Source: an uncultured Clostridia bacterium | GTDB taxonomy: Bacteria > Bacillota > Clostridia > Christensenellales > CAG-314 | Assembly: GCA_947625725.1 (NCBI GenBank) | Contig: CANQPI010000004.1 | Coordinates: 29,105 to 93,104, forward strand | Reading direction: 5' to 3' | Length of the DNA: 64,000 bases | In this document: in pieces, positions 41,291-50,518 of the stretch | Layout: each line of letters starts with the position of its first letter | How positions within the stretch are numbered: position 1 is the stretch's first letter | Notes under the pieces: generated by a model | Told to the model about the DNA's origin: nothing | Database searches by the model: none | The model's input: the letters and a program-made list of their open reading frames with translations, nothing else | Position numbers and translations under genes: made by a program

Positions 41291-43198
41291 GTGAAAAAAA
41301 CAATTTGTTTGGCGATCGCGCTGATATTCGTTGCGGCGCTGTTTGCGGGGTGCAATGTGGCGCACATTCATCAATACAGCAAGCAGTGGAGCATAAGCGC
41401 GACGGAGCATTGGCACCAAGCCGCCTGCGAGCATAGCGATCTGGTCCGCGACAAAGCCGAGCATACCTTTGTGGACGGCAAATGTTCGGTTTGCGGCTAC
41501 GTTCAAGGAACGCACGTACACACTTTCAGCGAACTTTGGTCGCAGAGTGCGACGGAACATTGGCATCAAGCCACATGCGATCACAGCGAGTTGGTCAGCA
41601 ACCGCGGTACGCACCGCTTTGACGGCAACAGATGTGTCGTTTGCGGATATGTTATCAGCGAACCCGAGCCCGGTCCTGCGCCCACGCCTACCGAGTACGA
41701 GTTTGGCGACGCGCAAAGTTATCAAAACGACGCTTTTTACAAGGATTATCCCGCCGAAGAAAAGGAACTGTACTACACTTTGTGGAAAGAAACCACGACC
41801 GTCAAGGTAGAAATAGACATTTCCGCTCACGAGTTGCAAAAACTCAACGAGGCTTACGTTTACTTAAAAAATCACAACGGCAGCACCTTGTTGGCGGACG
41901 TTTATCGCAAGTGCAACCTCACTATTTACGTCAACGGACGGTCCTACTACTACGAGGAAGTGGGCATACGCATGCGCGGCAACACGTCGCGAGCGGAGTT
42001 TGTCAACAACAACGGCGAAATCTACAATCTTGTGCATTTTCGTTTTAACCTCAGCGAAACTTTCGACGGCGAGGACTACGAGGGCGACGCTTGGGCAAAC
42101 GAACTGCATCACGATTGGGGCGATACGGACGAGGGCAAAGCCGCGCGCAAACTTCGCAAAGACCGTACTTTCGCCACAATGGAGAAGTTCTTTTACAAGT
42201 GGAACAAAAACTACGATCAAACGTACATTCGCGAGATTTACACCAACCGAATGTTCCAAGCGTACGGAATTTTGGCACCCCATATCACGCTTTCGCAATT
42301 TTGCGTCAAACAGGGCGGCGCAATGCAGAGCATAGGCGTAGGCGGATTGTACGAGTTGATCGACAAACAATTTATCAAACGCAACTTCGACAAAGCGCAC
42401 AAGGGCGGCGATTTGTACAAATGCACCTATTCTGCCAAAGGCCCTGCCGATTTTACCAATGTCAACAGCCGCACCTGCGGTATAGAAAGCGCAACCGAGC
42501 CGTTCAGTTACGACCTCAAAACAAACGACGATCCTACCGAACCGGAGTGGAGCAATCACAGTTATCTCTATGAGTTTGCGGACATGCTTGCCGCCGACAA
42601 AAATTCGTCGAATTTCAAAACAAATTTGGAATCGATGGTGGATATGGACTACTTTGTGCGATTCGAAGCGGTCAACTATCTTGCGGGCAACCCCGATTGT
42701 ATTCGCAATCATGCAAACAATTTCTACATCTATTTTACTCCGAAAGACGACAACGGCAACTTTAAGGCATATCTCATTCCCTACGACTACGACAGATGTT
42801 TGGGCATTACGCGCGATTGGAATCCGTGGAACGGCATGACGGAAAACTCTCCGTACACGACTCGCGGAACGGATATGAATTGCGTCAATCCGCTGTACAC
42901 CAAGACGATTTTGGACGGCGGTATCGACGCGTACCGCAACAAGTACACGGCGGCTCTGAAAAATGTGTTGGACGGCGAGTGGTTTACGACAGCCAACTTT
43001 ACCGCCATGTACAACGCTTACAGCGCCAATTATTCGTCTTTGGCAAGACCGTCGTTCAATATCGCCAATGTTAGCATGGACCAATTCCGTTTCAGTTTGG
43101 ACGGGTCGCAGAACGTGGGCGATACGCGCCAAAACATTGCGCTCAATTTGTATATGCAACTCAAACGTCAAACCGCGTTGAACGGTCTGGACAAGTAA
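41291..43198 (+). CDS. CotH-kinase-family lipoprotein with two His/Cys-rich repeats
   Basis: 635 residues, GTG start behind AAGGAGGG. Signal peptide with lipobox FAGC. Residues 28-120 hold two tandem repeats of about 45 residues, each with ATEHWHQA-x-C-x-HS-x-LV, then a C-x-VCGY knuckle, likely metal-binding. From about residue 150 is the CotH domain: EVGIRMRGNTSR, FRFNLSETFDG, TNRMFQAYGILAPH, GGLYELIDKQFIKRNF, and AYLIPYDYDRCLG. CotH proteins are atypical kinases that phosphorylate spore-coat proteins in Bacillus, but many lipoprotein versions occur in gut anaerobes with unknown roles. Confidence 0.9.
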   Translation: MKKTICLAIALIFVAALFAGCNVAHIHQYSKQWSISATEHWHQAACEHSDLVRDKAEHTFVDGKCSVCGYVQGTHVHTFSELWSQSATEHWHQATCDHSELVSNRGTHRFDGNRCVVCGYVISEPEPGPAPTPTEYEFGDAQSYQNDAFYKDYPAEEKELYYTLWKETTTVKVEIDISAHELQKLNEAYVYLKNHNGSTLLADVYRKCNLTIYVNGRSYYYEEVGIRMRGNTSRAEFVNNNGEIYNLVHFRFNLSETFDGEDYEGDAWANELHHDWGDTDEGKAARKLRKDRTFATMEKFFYKWNKNYDQTYIREIYTNRMFQAYGILAPHITLSQFCVKQGGAMQSIGVGGLYELIDKQFIKRNFDKAHKGGDLYKCTYSAKGPADFTNVNSRTCGIESATEPFSYDLKTNDDPTEPEWSNHSYLYEFADMLAADKNSSNFKTNLESMVDMDYFVRFEAVNYLAGNPDCIRNHANNFYIYFTPKDDNGNFKAYLIPYDYDRCLGITRDWNPWNGMTENSPYTTRGTDMNCVNPLYTKTILDGGIDAYRNKYTAALKNVLDGEWFTTANFTAMYNAYSANYSSLARPSFNIANVSMDQFRFSLDGSQNVGDTRQNIALNLYMQLKRQTALNGLDK

Positions 43199-43215
43199 AT
43201 ATTTTTATCGTTTAG

Positions 43216-43266
43216 GCGGTTCGGATCCCGATTGACAAAGTTCGCGGGAATCGAACCGCTTTTTTT
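43216..43266 (+). terminator. Intrinsic terminator
   Basis: GCGGTTCG-x2-TCCCG and CGGGA-x-TCGAACCGC arms, then seven T. Confidence 0.9.
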
Positions 43267-43306
43267 GTCGAAACAACAAAATTGACGGCTCAAAACACAC
43301 AACAAA

Positions 43307-43335
43307 TTGACAAATATAATTTCATAGTATATTAT
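43307..43335 (+). promoter_or_regulatory. tsaD promoter giving a probable leaderless mRNA
   Basis: TTGACA at 43307-43312 and TATTAT at 43330-43335, 17-bp spacer. ATG 43344 follows eight bases later without Shine-Dalgarno. Confidence 0.65.
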
Positions 43336-43343
43336 TTTATCTG

Positions 43344-44369
43344 ATGAAATCAAACAAAACGATATTGCTTGGAATAGAAAGTTCCTGCGACGAAACAGCC
43401 GCCGCGGTCGTGGCGGACGAAAGAGAAATATTGTCCAACGTTGTGCTTTCGCAAATAGACATTCACCGTCTTTACGGGGGAGTAGTTCCCGAAATTGCCA
43501 GCCGCAACCATGTGGAAGCGGTGGACAAAGTGGTAAAAACCGCCCTTGCGCAAGCAGACGTTTCTTTGCGGGAGTTGGACGCCATTGCCGTCACCTACGG
43601 TGCGGGATTGGTGGGCGCGTTGCTTGTGGGGGTATCCTATGCCAAGGGTCTTGCGCAGGCGACGGGCAAACCCCTTGTCGCCGTCAATCATATAGAGGGG
43701 CACATCTGCGCAAATTATCTTACCTATCCCGATTTGCAGCCGCCCTACACCTGTCTGCTCACCAGCGGAGGACACACTGCGATAGTAAACGTTTTGGACT
43801 ACAACAACTATGACGTTGTGTGTTCTACCGTTGACGACGCCGTCGGCGAGGCGTTTGACAAGGTCGCTCGCGTGTTGGGGCTGCCCTACCCCGGCGGTCC
43901 GCAGATAGACAAACTTGCCGAACAGGGCAACGCCGTCTATCCGTTCCATTCCGTCGTTACCGTCAACGGCAATTTCAGTTACAGCGGTCTGAAAACGGCT
44001 GTGATCAATTTGTTGCACAACGCCGAGCAAAAGGGCGAAACGCTTTCGAAAGCCGACGTTGCGGCGAGTTTTACCAAGGCGGCGATAGACGGGCTAATAG
44101 AAAGACTGTCCGAAGAACTTCGTCGTAACGGCGCGCATACGGTAGCCGTTGCGGGAGGCGTCGGCGCAAACACCTATCTCCGCGCCCGCCTCAGAGAATT
44201 CGAGTCCCGCGGGCTCAGGGTGTGCTTGCCCAAGTTGTCCTTGTGCGGGGACAATGCGGCGATGATCGCTTCTCGCGGTTATCGCAAGTATCTCAACGGC
44301 GAATTTGCCGATCTCACGCTTAATGCCTGTCCTACGCTCAAATTGCGCGGGCAGAAGCCTCATTGTTGA
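43344..44369 (+). CDS. tsaD: tRNA N6-threonylcarbamoyladenosine transferase TsaD
   Basis: 341 residues. TsaD transfers threonylcarbamoyl to A37 of ANN-reading tRNAs with TsaB and TsaE. LLGIESSCDETAAAVV is the phosphate-1 loop, VNHIEGHICAN carries the two metal-binding His, CLLTSGGHT and VAGGVGANTYLR are further ASKHA motifs. Complete. The mRNA is probably leaderless. Followed ten bases later by a P-type ATPase. Confidence 0.97.
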   Translation: MKSNKTILLGIESSCDETAAAVVADEREILSNVVLSQIDIHRLYGGVVPEIASRNHVEAVDKVVKTALAQADVSLRELDAIAVTYGAGLVGALLVGVSYAKGLAQATGKPLVAVNHIEGHICANYLTYPDLQPPYTCLLTSGGHTAIVNVLDYNNYDVVCSTVDDAVGEAFDKVARVLGLPYPGGPQIDKLAEQGNAVYPFHSVVTVNGNFSYSGLKTAVINLLHNAEQKGETLSKADVAASFTKAAIDGLIERLSEELRRNGAHTVAVAGGVGANTYLRARLREFESRGLRVCLPKLSLCGDNAAMIASRGYRKYLNGEFADLTLNACPTLKLRGQKPHC

Positions 44370-44378
44370 AGGAGCGTT

Positions 44379-47006
44379 ATGAAAAAAAATCAAGGCACGC
44401 TGATCCGCTACACGCCCGACGTCAACGAGGGTCTGACCGATATGGACGTCAACTTGCGCAAGCAAGCCAAACTCGTCAACCGAACAAAAAAACGCGTCGG
44501 CAAGAGTTATTTGCAAATTTTCGTTTCCAACATTTTTACCTTTTTCAATTTGTTGGGTTTTATAATTTTTATTTTGATGTTGCTGTGCGGCAGCGTTTCC
44601 AACATGATGTTTATTGTCATAATCGTTGCCAACACCGCAATAGGCGTCATTCAGGAAATTCGCAGCAAACTCGCGGTGGAAAAGTTGTCGATAGTTTCCG
44701 AGCCAACTGCGGATGTGGTCCGCAACGGCGAAAAGGTGACTATTGCCACTCGAGATATTGTGGCGGACGACATAATAATGTACGGCGCGGGCAAACAAAT
44801 TTGCTGTGACGGAGAGTTGCTTATCGGCGAAATCGAAGTAAACGAATCTATGTTGACGGGCGAGAGCGAACCCGTCAAAAAACGGCAAGGCGACGCGCTG
44901 TTCAGCGGAAGTTACGTCGTGAGCGGCAATTGTACCGCCCGTTGCGACAAGGTAGGGCGCGACAACTATGTCGAACAACTTGCCTCTCGCGTCAAAAAAG
45001 CCAAAACTCCCGATAGCGAGTTGATGAAAGGCATCAGGAGAATAATCAAATTTATATCGATAATAATTTTTCCGCTTGGTATTGCCACGTTTTTTTGCAG
45101 CGATCAAGTTCGCGCGCTGTTGGGCAACAACGTCAATATGTGGAATGCGCTTTGGAACAACGACGTCGTCACTTATCTCGGCAAAGAGATGACCGTCAAG
45201 GAAATGATACATGAAGCCATCAAAGCAATGAGCGGAAGCATGATAGGCATGGTCCCAAGCGGAATGGTGCTTTTGACAAGCGTCGCGCTTGCCGTCGCCG
45301 CTTTGAAACTCGCCCGCAAAAAAGTGCTTGTGCGCGAATTGCCCTGTATCGAAATGCTCGCGCGCGTAGACACGCTGTGCCTTGACAAAACGGGAACGAT
45401 CACCGACGGCAGTATGACGGTGCAGAGCATTGTGCCTCTCGACAAAACGCCCGTCGGCGAGTTGGAGCGCATGATAGCGGGCGTAATTTCCGCAACGGGC
45501 GACGACAACATGACGGCGCAGGCGTTGAAACGCTATTTGAAAAACGTCGATCCGTCAGACGGAACGGACGCAATCCCCTTTTCCTCCGCGCGAAAGTTCA
45601 GCGCGGCAAATATCCGCGGCAAGGGCGCAATCGCTCTGGGTGCGGCGGAGTTTATGTTCAAAAAGACTTCCAAGTCGTTTGCCGAAAAGTGCAACGGCTT
45701 TTTGGCGCAGGGTTTGCGGGTGCTTGCCGTGGGCAGAAGTTCCAAACCTATTGCCAACGGCGAAATCGACTCTTTGGAGCCGATCGCATTGATCGTTTTG
45801 CAGGATACGGTGCGTTCGGACGCGCCGGAAATAATCAAGTGGTTTTGCGACAACGACGTAGACGTCAAGATAATTTCGGGAGATAATCCCCTGTCCGTTT
45901 CGGTGATCGCCGCAGCGGTGGGCGTGCCGAACGCCGACAAATTCGTGTCGTTGGAGGGAATGACGGACGAACAGGTGGCGGAAGCCGCAACGCGTTACAC
46001 CGTGTTCGGGCGCGTCAGTCCCGAGCAAAAGGCGACTTTGGTGCGCGCTCTCAAAAAGGCGGGCCGCACAGTGGGAATGACGGGCGACGGCGTAAACGAC
46101 ATTCTCGCCATGCGCGAAAGCGATTGCGCCATATCCGTCGGTTGCGGTACCGACGCAGCCAAGATGGTTGCAAATCTGGTGCTTATGGACAACAAATTCA
46201 GTTCGTTGCCGGGCGTCGTTGCGGAGGGACGTCAGGTGGTCAACAACATTCAAAACAGTTCGTCGCTGTTTTTGATGAAAACTTCCATGACCGTTCTCGC
46301 AACGATTTTGTGTTTGTGCATATCGCAAACTTATCCGTTCGAGCCGCAAAACCTGTACGCAATGGAGTTTTTCGTAATAGGAATTTGCTCTTTCTTGCTT
46401 GCGCTAAAACCCAATCATGAACTGATTCGAGGTAAATTTATACCCAACACGCTCAAACGCACTCTGCCTAGCGGCGTGGCTATGTTTTTGTCCGTTGCCA
46501 TGACCTACGCATTCAAAGACCTGTTGCGACTTACTTCCGAACAAATAACGACCGTGGCAATGTTCTCCATGACCGCAACGGGCGTGGTGGCGTTGTGGAT
46601 ATTGCTTTTCCCCTACAATTGGTACAACCTTGTCGTGGGCGCGATCGGCACGATCGGCACGGTTGCGTGTTATTTGATGTTCCCGTGGGCTTTGGGATTG
46701 GTCAACAGTTGGTTCGGCGGATTGGATCAAAAGCCCATGTACGTGGACATTGACAAATATTCTATCCTGTTCATCGCGATCAACGCGGTGGTAATGGGTT
46801 CGATTATCGTAGGGCTCAAATTTATTGTGCCCGCGGTGGAACGCCGCGTCGCCAAGCGCAAAAAGATTGCCGCTGTTGCCGACGGCAACGTTTCGCCCCA
46901 AGACGATTTCGGCGCGCAGCAAACGACGGACGACGGGCGGGAGATTTCCGCGGAGCAAACCGAAAAAGACGACGTCCGAGCCGACGAAGAGAGGAATTCG
47001 AAATGA
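44379..47006 (+). CDS. Cation-transporting P-type ATPase (HAD-IC family)
   Basis: 875 residues with about ten membrane helices. Actuator motif LTGESEPVKK, phosphorylation site LCLDKTGTITDG, hinge MTGDGVNDILAMRESDCAIS. It resembles the calcium/magnesium-like group commonly annotated in Bacillota, but transport-site residues do not fix the ion. The C-terminal 50 residues are hydrophilic, Asp/Glu-rich. GGAG precedes ATG 44379; the last four bases overlap the M32 peptidase gene. Confidence 0.92.
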   Translation: MKKNQGTLIRYTPDVNEGLTDMDVNLRKQAKLVNRTKKRVGKSYLQIFVSNIFTFFNLLGFIIFILMLLCGSVSNMMFIVIIVANTAIGVIQEIRSKLAVEKLSIVSEPTADVVRNGEKVTIATRDIVADDIIMYGAGKQICCDGELLIGEIEVNESMLTGESEPVKKRQGDALFSGSYVVSGNCTARCDKVGRDNYVEQLASRVKKAKTPDSELMKGIRRIIKFISIIIFPLGIATFFCSDQVRALLGNNVNMWNALWNNDVVTYLGKEMTVKEMIHEAIKAMSGSMIGMVPSGMVLLTSVALAVAALKLARKKVLVRELPCIEMLARVDTLCLDKTGTITDGSMTVQSIVPLDKTPVGELERMIAGVISATGDDNMTAQALKRYLKNVDPSDGTDAIPFSSARKFSAANIRGKGAIALGAAEFMFKKTSKSFAEKCNGFLAQGLRVLAVGRSSKPIANGEIDSLEPIALIVLQDTVRSDAPEIIKWFCDNDVDVKIISGDNPLSVSVIAAAVGVPNADKFVSLEGMTDEQVAEAATRYTVFGRVSPEQKATLVRALKKAGRTVGMTGDGVNDILAMRESDCAISVGCGTDAAKMVANLVLMDNKFSSLPGVVAEGRQVVNNIQNSSSLFLMKTSMTVLATILCLCISQTYPFEPQNLYAMEFFVIGICSFLLALKPNHELIRGKFIPNTLKRTLPSGVAMFLSVAMTYAFKDLLRLTSEQITTVAMFSMTATGVVALWILLFPYNWYNLVVGAIGTIGTVACYLMFPWALGLVNSWFGGLDQKPMYVDIDKYSILFIAINAVVMGSIIVGLKFIVPAVERRVAKRKKIAAVADGNVSPQDDFGAQQTTDDGREISAEQTEKDDVRADEERNSK

Positions 47007-48490
47007 AAAAAGAAACGGAATTTTATTTGGAACAACGCAAAAAGATATTGGCGTTTCGTTACGTAAATTTTCTCACCGAATGGGACGCGCAAACGGACGC
47101 CGCTCCCGGCAGTATTGCGGCGGACAGCGCGTATCAAGCGACGCTTTCGGAAATGGAGTACCGTTTGACGACAGATCCTGCCTTCGAACGCGCCGTGGAC
47201 TCGTTGTTCGAGCGTCGCTCCGAACTAGACGACGTGCTTGCGCACGAAATCGAGGTCATGCACAAGTCGGTACACGACACAAAAAAGATCCCTATGGACG
47301 AATACGTTGCGTACAACGAACTTGTTGCAAAAGCCTATCCCATCTATGTCGAGGCAAAAAGAACAAACAATTTTGGTTTGTTTTGTCCCTACTTGGAAAA
47401 AATTGTCGAATATTGTCGAAAATTGACCGTTTGGTTGGCGACGGATACCGTCAAGGGCTACGACGTGTTGCTGGATAGTTACGAACCTCATTATACGCAG
47501 GCAAAGTACGATTTGTTTTTCAACGTGTTGCGCGCCAAACTTGTACCCTTTGTCAAGGACAAAACGGCGCGTCCCGCACCGATACCCGATTGGACAAAAC
47601 AGCGTTTCGCCGTGGAAAAACAGCGCGAGTTTTGCGAGTACATTCGCGACGTTATGTGCTTTGACCGCAATTTCGGCATTATGAAGGAGAGCGAACATCC
47701 CTTTACGAGCGGCATGGGCACAGACGACGTGCGCATTACCACTCATTACTACCAAGACGACCTTGTTTCGTCCGTATTTTCGGTAATTCACGAAACGGGT
47801 CACGCCATCTATGAACGTCAGTGCGACAAGGCTCTCAATCAAACGCTGTGCGGAGGCGGCGCAAGTTTGGGTCTGCACGAAAGTCAATCGCGTTTTTACG
47901 AAAACATTATCGGGCGCAGTTCCGCTTTCTGGAAAGTTCACTTTCCCAAGTTGCAACAGACTTTTGCGCCGCAGTTGGACGGCGTTACCGCACAGGACTT
48001 TATTTCGTATATCAACCGCACGCAAGCAAGTTTTGTGCGGACGGAGGCGGACGAACTCACCTATCCTTTGCACATCATGCTGCGCTACGAGATTGAGCAA
48101 AAACTCATTGACGGCGACTTGCAGGTCAAAGATCTGCCTCGCTATTGGAACGCCAAATTTACCGAATATTTCGGCATAACTCCTCCCAACGACGCAATGG
48201 GCGTGTTGCAGGACGTGCATTGGGCGTACGGCAATTTCGGATATTTCCCCACTTACGCATTGGGCAGTGCCATTGCCGCGCAGTTGTATCGGCGCATGAA
48301 CAAGGATTTCGACGTCGCGGCAAGTTTGAGCGGCGGAACTACCGAACAGATCAACGGGTGGCTGCGCGAACATGTTCACAAATACGGTGCGAGCAAATAT
48401 CCCGACGAAATATTGCGCTTGGCTACCGGTGAGGACTTCAACCCCGATTACTACGTGGATTACCTGATAGAAAAGTATTCAAAATTGTAA
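47003..48490 (+). CDS. Metallocarboxypeptidase, peptidase family M32
   Basis: 495 residues, close to the usual length of about 500. The zinc site is VIHETGHAIYERQ (HExxH, third ligand Glu in SLGLHESQSRFYEN). Broad-specificity cytoplasmic carboxypeptidase of the Taq type. EDFNPDYYVDYLIEKY is the typical C-terminus. Translationally coupled to the P-type ATPase by a four-base overlap. Confidence 0.95.
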   Translation: MKKETEFYLEQRKKILAFRYVNFLTEWDAQTDAAPGSIAADSAYQATLSEMEYRLTTDPAFERAVDSLFERRSELDDVLAHEIEVMHKSVHDTKKIPMDEYVAYNELVAKAYPIYVEAKRTNNFGLFCPYLEKIVEYCRKLTVWLATDTVKGYDVLLDSYEPHYTQAKYDLFFNVLRAKLVPFVKDKTARPAPIPDWTKQRFAVEKQREFCEYIRDVMCFDRNFGIMKESEHPFTSGMGTDDVRITTHYYQDDLVSSVFSVIHETGHAIYERQCDKALNQTLCGGGASLGLHESQSRFYENIIGRSSAFWKVHFPKLQQTFAPQLDGVTAQDFISYINRTQASFVRTEADELTYPLHIMLRYEIEQKLIDGDLQVKDLPRYWNAKFTEYFGITPPNDAMGVLQDVHWAYGNFGYFPTYALGSAIAAQLYRRMNKDFDVAASLSGGTTEQINGWLREHVHKYGASKYPDEILRLATGEDFNPDYYVDYLIEKYSKL

Positions 48491-48666
48491 TATGGGTGCG
48501 AAAAACGGGCAAAAATCGTCGTCCGTTTGCAAGAGTTTTGAAAACCGCGTTGACAAAAAAGGCGCGTTGCGCATATTCGTCAAATATCGCTTCGTTATGA
48601 GCAAATCGGCGTTTGTTTTGTCTTTTGTTGGGTTACAATAAAAGAAAACGAATAGTGGAGGAAGTT

Positions 48667-48852
48667 ATGAAAACTTTTGTAAAAAAGAGCGATTGTATCG
48701 GTTGCGGAATGTGCGTGGACGTTTGCCCCGAAGTGTTTGAGATCGGTTCGGACGGATTTTCCGACGCGGTGGGCGATCCCGAAAATCACCCCGACAAGGT
48801 GTACGAGGCCGCCGAGATATGTCCTACCAACGCAATCGAGGTTCAGCGTTGA
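48667..48852 (+). CDS. Small 4Fe-4S ferredoxin
   Basis: 61 residues. One cluster motif CIGCGMCVDVCP near the start and a final Cys in EICPTNAIEV, the pattern of single-cluster ferredoxins; the extra Cys is the family's usual non-ligand one. Electron carrier of the cytoplasm, partner unknown. GGAGG precedes the ATG. Confidence 0.93.
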   Translation: MKTFVKKSDCIGCGMCVDVCPEVFEIGSDGFSDAVGDPENHPDKVYEAAEICPTNAIEVQR

Positions 48853-48892
48853 ATGGTGAAAAAATAGTGTTGCAAATTCGCTACACAGAGTA

Positions 48893-48921
48893 TTGACATT
48901 GCCTCTTTTCGGTGATATACT
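48893..48921 (+). promoter_or_regulatory. Promoter of the candidate small RNA
   Basis: TTGACA at 48893-48898 and TATACT at 48916-48921, 17-bp spacer. Confidence 0.8.
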
Positions 48922-48927
48922 TTGTGA

Positions 48928-49037
48928 GGTTAAAGAAAGCGAAAGGTTTTTTTGTGAAAGAAAGAACCCACTACGATATGTTTTTTTAACCAAAACCCTC
49001 CTCACGGATAGACGACTTGCGTCGTCTATCTTTTTTT
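48928..49037 (+). ncRNA. Candidate small RNA of about 110 nt with its own promoter and terminator
   Basis: Bounded by a consensus promoter and a perfect 10-bp terminator hairpin GATAGACGAC/GTCGTCTATC plus seven T (49007-49037). It carries CCCTCCTCAC (48997-49005 region), a C-rich stretch complementary to Shine-Dalgarno sequences, next to the terminator as in base-pairing small RNAs. A short frame (GTG 48954 to TAA 48989, 11 codons) with a weak ribosome site could make it a dual-function RNA or leader. The gene beyond is convergent, so it is not a leader of a downstream gene. Confidence 0.65.
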
Positions 49038-49059
49038 GTGGGGAAAAGCGCGTTTTTGC

Positions 49060-49087
49060 AAAAAAATTCTCCCCTTGCGGGGAGAAA
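49060..49087 (-). terminator. Terminator of the isochorismatase-like gene
   Basis: Minus-strand stem TTCTCCCC/GGGGAGAA with a four-base loop and T run. Confidence 0.88.
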
Positions 49088-49102
49088 TCGCTTGGAATCA
49101 AA

Positions 49103-49651
49103 TTACAGCACATGCCACTCGGCAAGCAGCGTATCAACGTCGGTTATCCTTGCGCCGTAGGTGTCCGCAAGATATTTGATGCCGTAGTCGTAGTCCTGTT
49201 GAGTAAAACTGTCCGTGGCGTCTTTGGCGACGATCACGTCGTAACCCAATTGGTATGCGTCAGCCGAGGTGTGGCGTACGCACATGTGCGCGTGCAAACC
49301 GCAAACTATCACCGCGTCTACGCCGAGTTCGCGTAGTAGCAGATCCAAGTCGGTGTGGAAAAACCCGCTGTAACGGCGTTTGGGAACAACGTAGTCGCTG
49401 TCGCACAAACCCAATTCGGGTATGACTTCCGCACCTTTGGTGCCGGCAATGGCGTGATCTCCCCACAGTTTCAATTCGTGGTCTATGCCTTTTAAGTGGG
49501 CGTCGTTGCAAAAGATCACGGGCACGCCCGCCTTACGCGCGCCGCGCAAAAGTTTTGCGGTTTGCGGTACTATGGCAAGTCCTCTGTCGCACTTCAACGC
49601 GCCCGTAACAAAGTCGTTCAGCATATCTACAACAAGAATTGCTTGTTTCAT
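49103..49651 (-). CDS. Isochorismatase-family cysteine hydrolase (nicotinamidase-like)
   Basis: 182 residues. The catalytic Asp is in ILVVDMLNDFV, the Lys probably in VVPKRRYSGFF, and the Cys in GLHAHMCVRHTSADA, as in nicotinamidases and related hydrolases. ATG 49651 was preferred to 49684 because GAGG lies eight bases before it and the family starts there. Monocistronic. Substrate could be nicotinamide or another small amide. Confidence 0.9.
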   Translation of the reverse strand: MKQAILVVDMLNDFVTGALKCDRGLAIVPQTAKLLRGARKAGVPVIFCNDAHLKGIDHELKLWGDHAIAGTKGAEVIPELGLCDSDYVVPKRRYSGFFHTDLDLLLRELGVDAVIVCGLHAHMCVRHTSADAYQLGYDVIVAKDATDSFTQQDYDYGIKYLADTYGARITDVDTLLAEWHVL

Positions 49652-49783
49652 AACTCTAACCTCGCTTTCCGTTATTTTTTTCATATTATACGCTTATCCG
49701 CGACGATTGTCAACACAGTCCGCGCCTGTGACAAAAACTTGTATTTTGTGCAAGAAAATGGGATACAATGCAATCAAATAGTA

Positions 49784-49812
49784 TTGAAAATACGCGCGTT
49801 GCGTGCTATAAT
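49784..49812 (+). promoter_or_regulatory. Promoter of the flavin reductase gene
   Basis: TTGAAA at 49784-49789 and TATAAT at 49807-49812, 17-bp spacer. Confidence 0.82.
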
Positions 49813-49841
49813 ATACAAAAAAATAAAAAAAGGAGTGTACT

Positions 49842-50399
49842 ATGCGTAAAAATTTCGGCAAAAAGACGTGGCTTTTTCCCTGCCCCGTACTGATCATTGC
49901 AACCTACAACAGCGACGGTTCCGCAAACGCCATGAATGCGGCGTGGGGCGGAATTTACGACACCAATCAAATTATGCTCTGTTTGAGCGACGATCACGTC
50001 ACCACTAAAAATATTTTGCGCGACGGCGCATTTACCGTGAGTTTTGCGGACGCGGCGCACGTGACGGAAGCGGACTATGTGGGGATCGTTTCCGGCAACG
50101 ACGTGCCCGACAAATTGGCGCATGCCGGTCTGCACACGGACAAAGCCGCGCGCGTTCACGCTCCGCTTATCACGGAGTTTCCCGTTGCGTTGGAGTGTAA
50201 ACTAAATCACGTAAACGAGGACGGCATTATTGTCGGAGATATAGTCAACGTCAGCGCGGACGAAAGCGTGTTGGATAGCGAGGGCAATCTCGATATCGGC
50301 AAGGCAAACATTATCAGTTACAACTCTGCCGCGCATGACTACCGCGTGTTGGGCGACAAGGTCGGCAACGCTTTCACCGACGGCAAAAAAATCGACTGA
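49842..50399 (+). CDS. Flavin reductase-like FMN-binding protein
   Basis: 185 residues. FPCPVLIIATYNSDGSANAMNAAW is split-barrel flavoprotein sequence (about residues 12-35), with the conserved SFADAAHVTEADYVG later. Such proteins (FlaRed family) bind FMN and pass electrons from NAD(P)H or ferredoxins. AAAGGAG precedes the ATG. Ends at a bidirectional terminator. Confidence 0.9.
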   Translation: MRKNFGKKTWLFPCPVLIIATYNSDGSANAMNAAWGGIYDTNQIMLCLSDDHVTTKNILRDGAFTVSFADAAHVTEADYVGIVSGNDVPDKLAHAGLHTDKAARVHAPLITEFPVALECKLNHVNEDGIIVGDIVNVSADESVLDSEGNLDIGKANIISYNSAAHDYRVLGDKVGNAFTDGKKID

Positions 50400-50463
50400 A
50401 TTTGCCCTTTTGACTGCCGACGTTCCAACGAACGACAAACGACAATAATTGTTATATGGGGTA

Positions 50464-50503
50464 ACAAAAAACGGCTTGCACACAAATGCAAGCCATTTTT
50501 TTG
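50464..50503. terminator. Bidirectional intrinsic terminator
   Basis: GGCTTGCA/TGCAAGCC stem with A and T runs on both sides. Confidence 0.88.
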
Positions 50504-50518
50504 TGGCTCTGTGCGACG

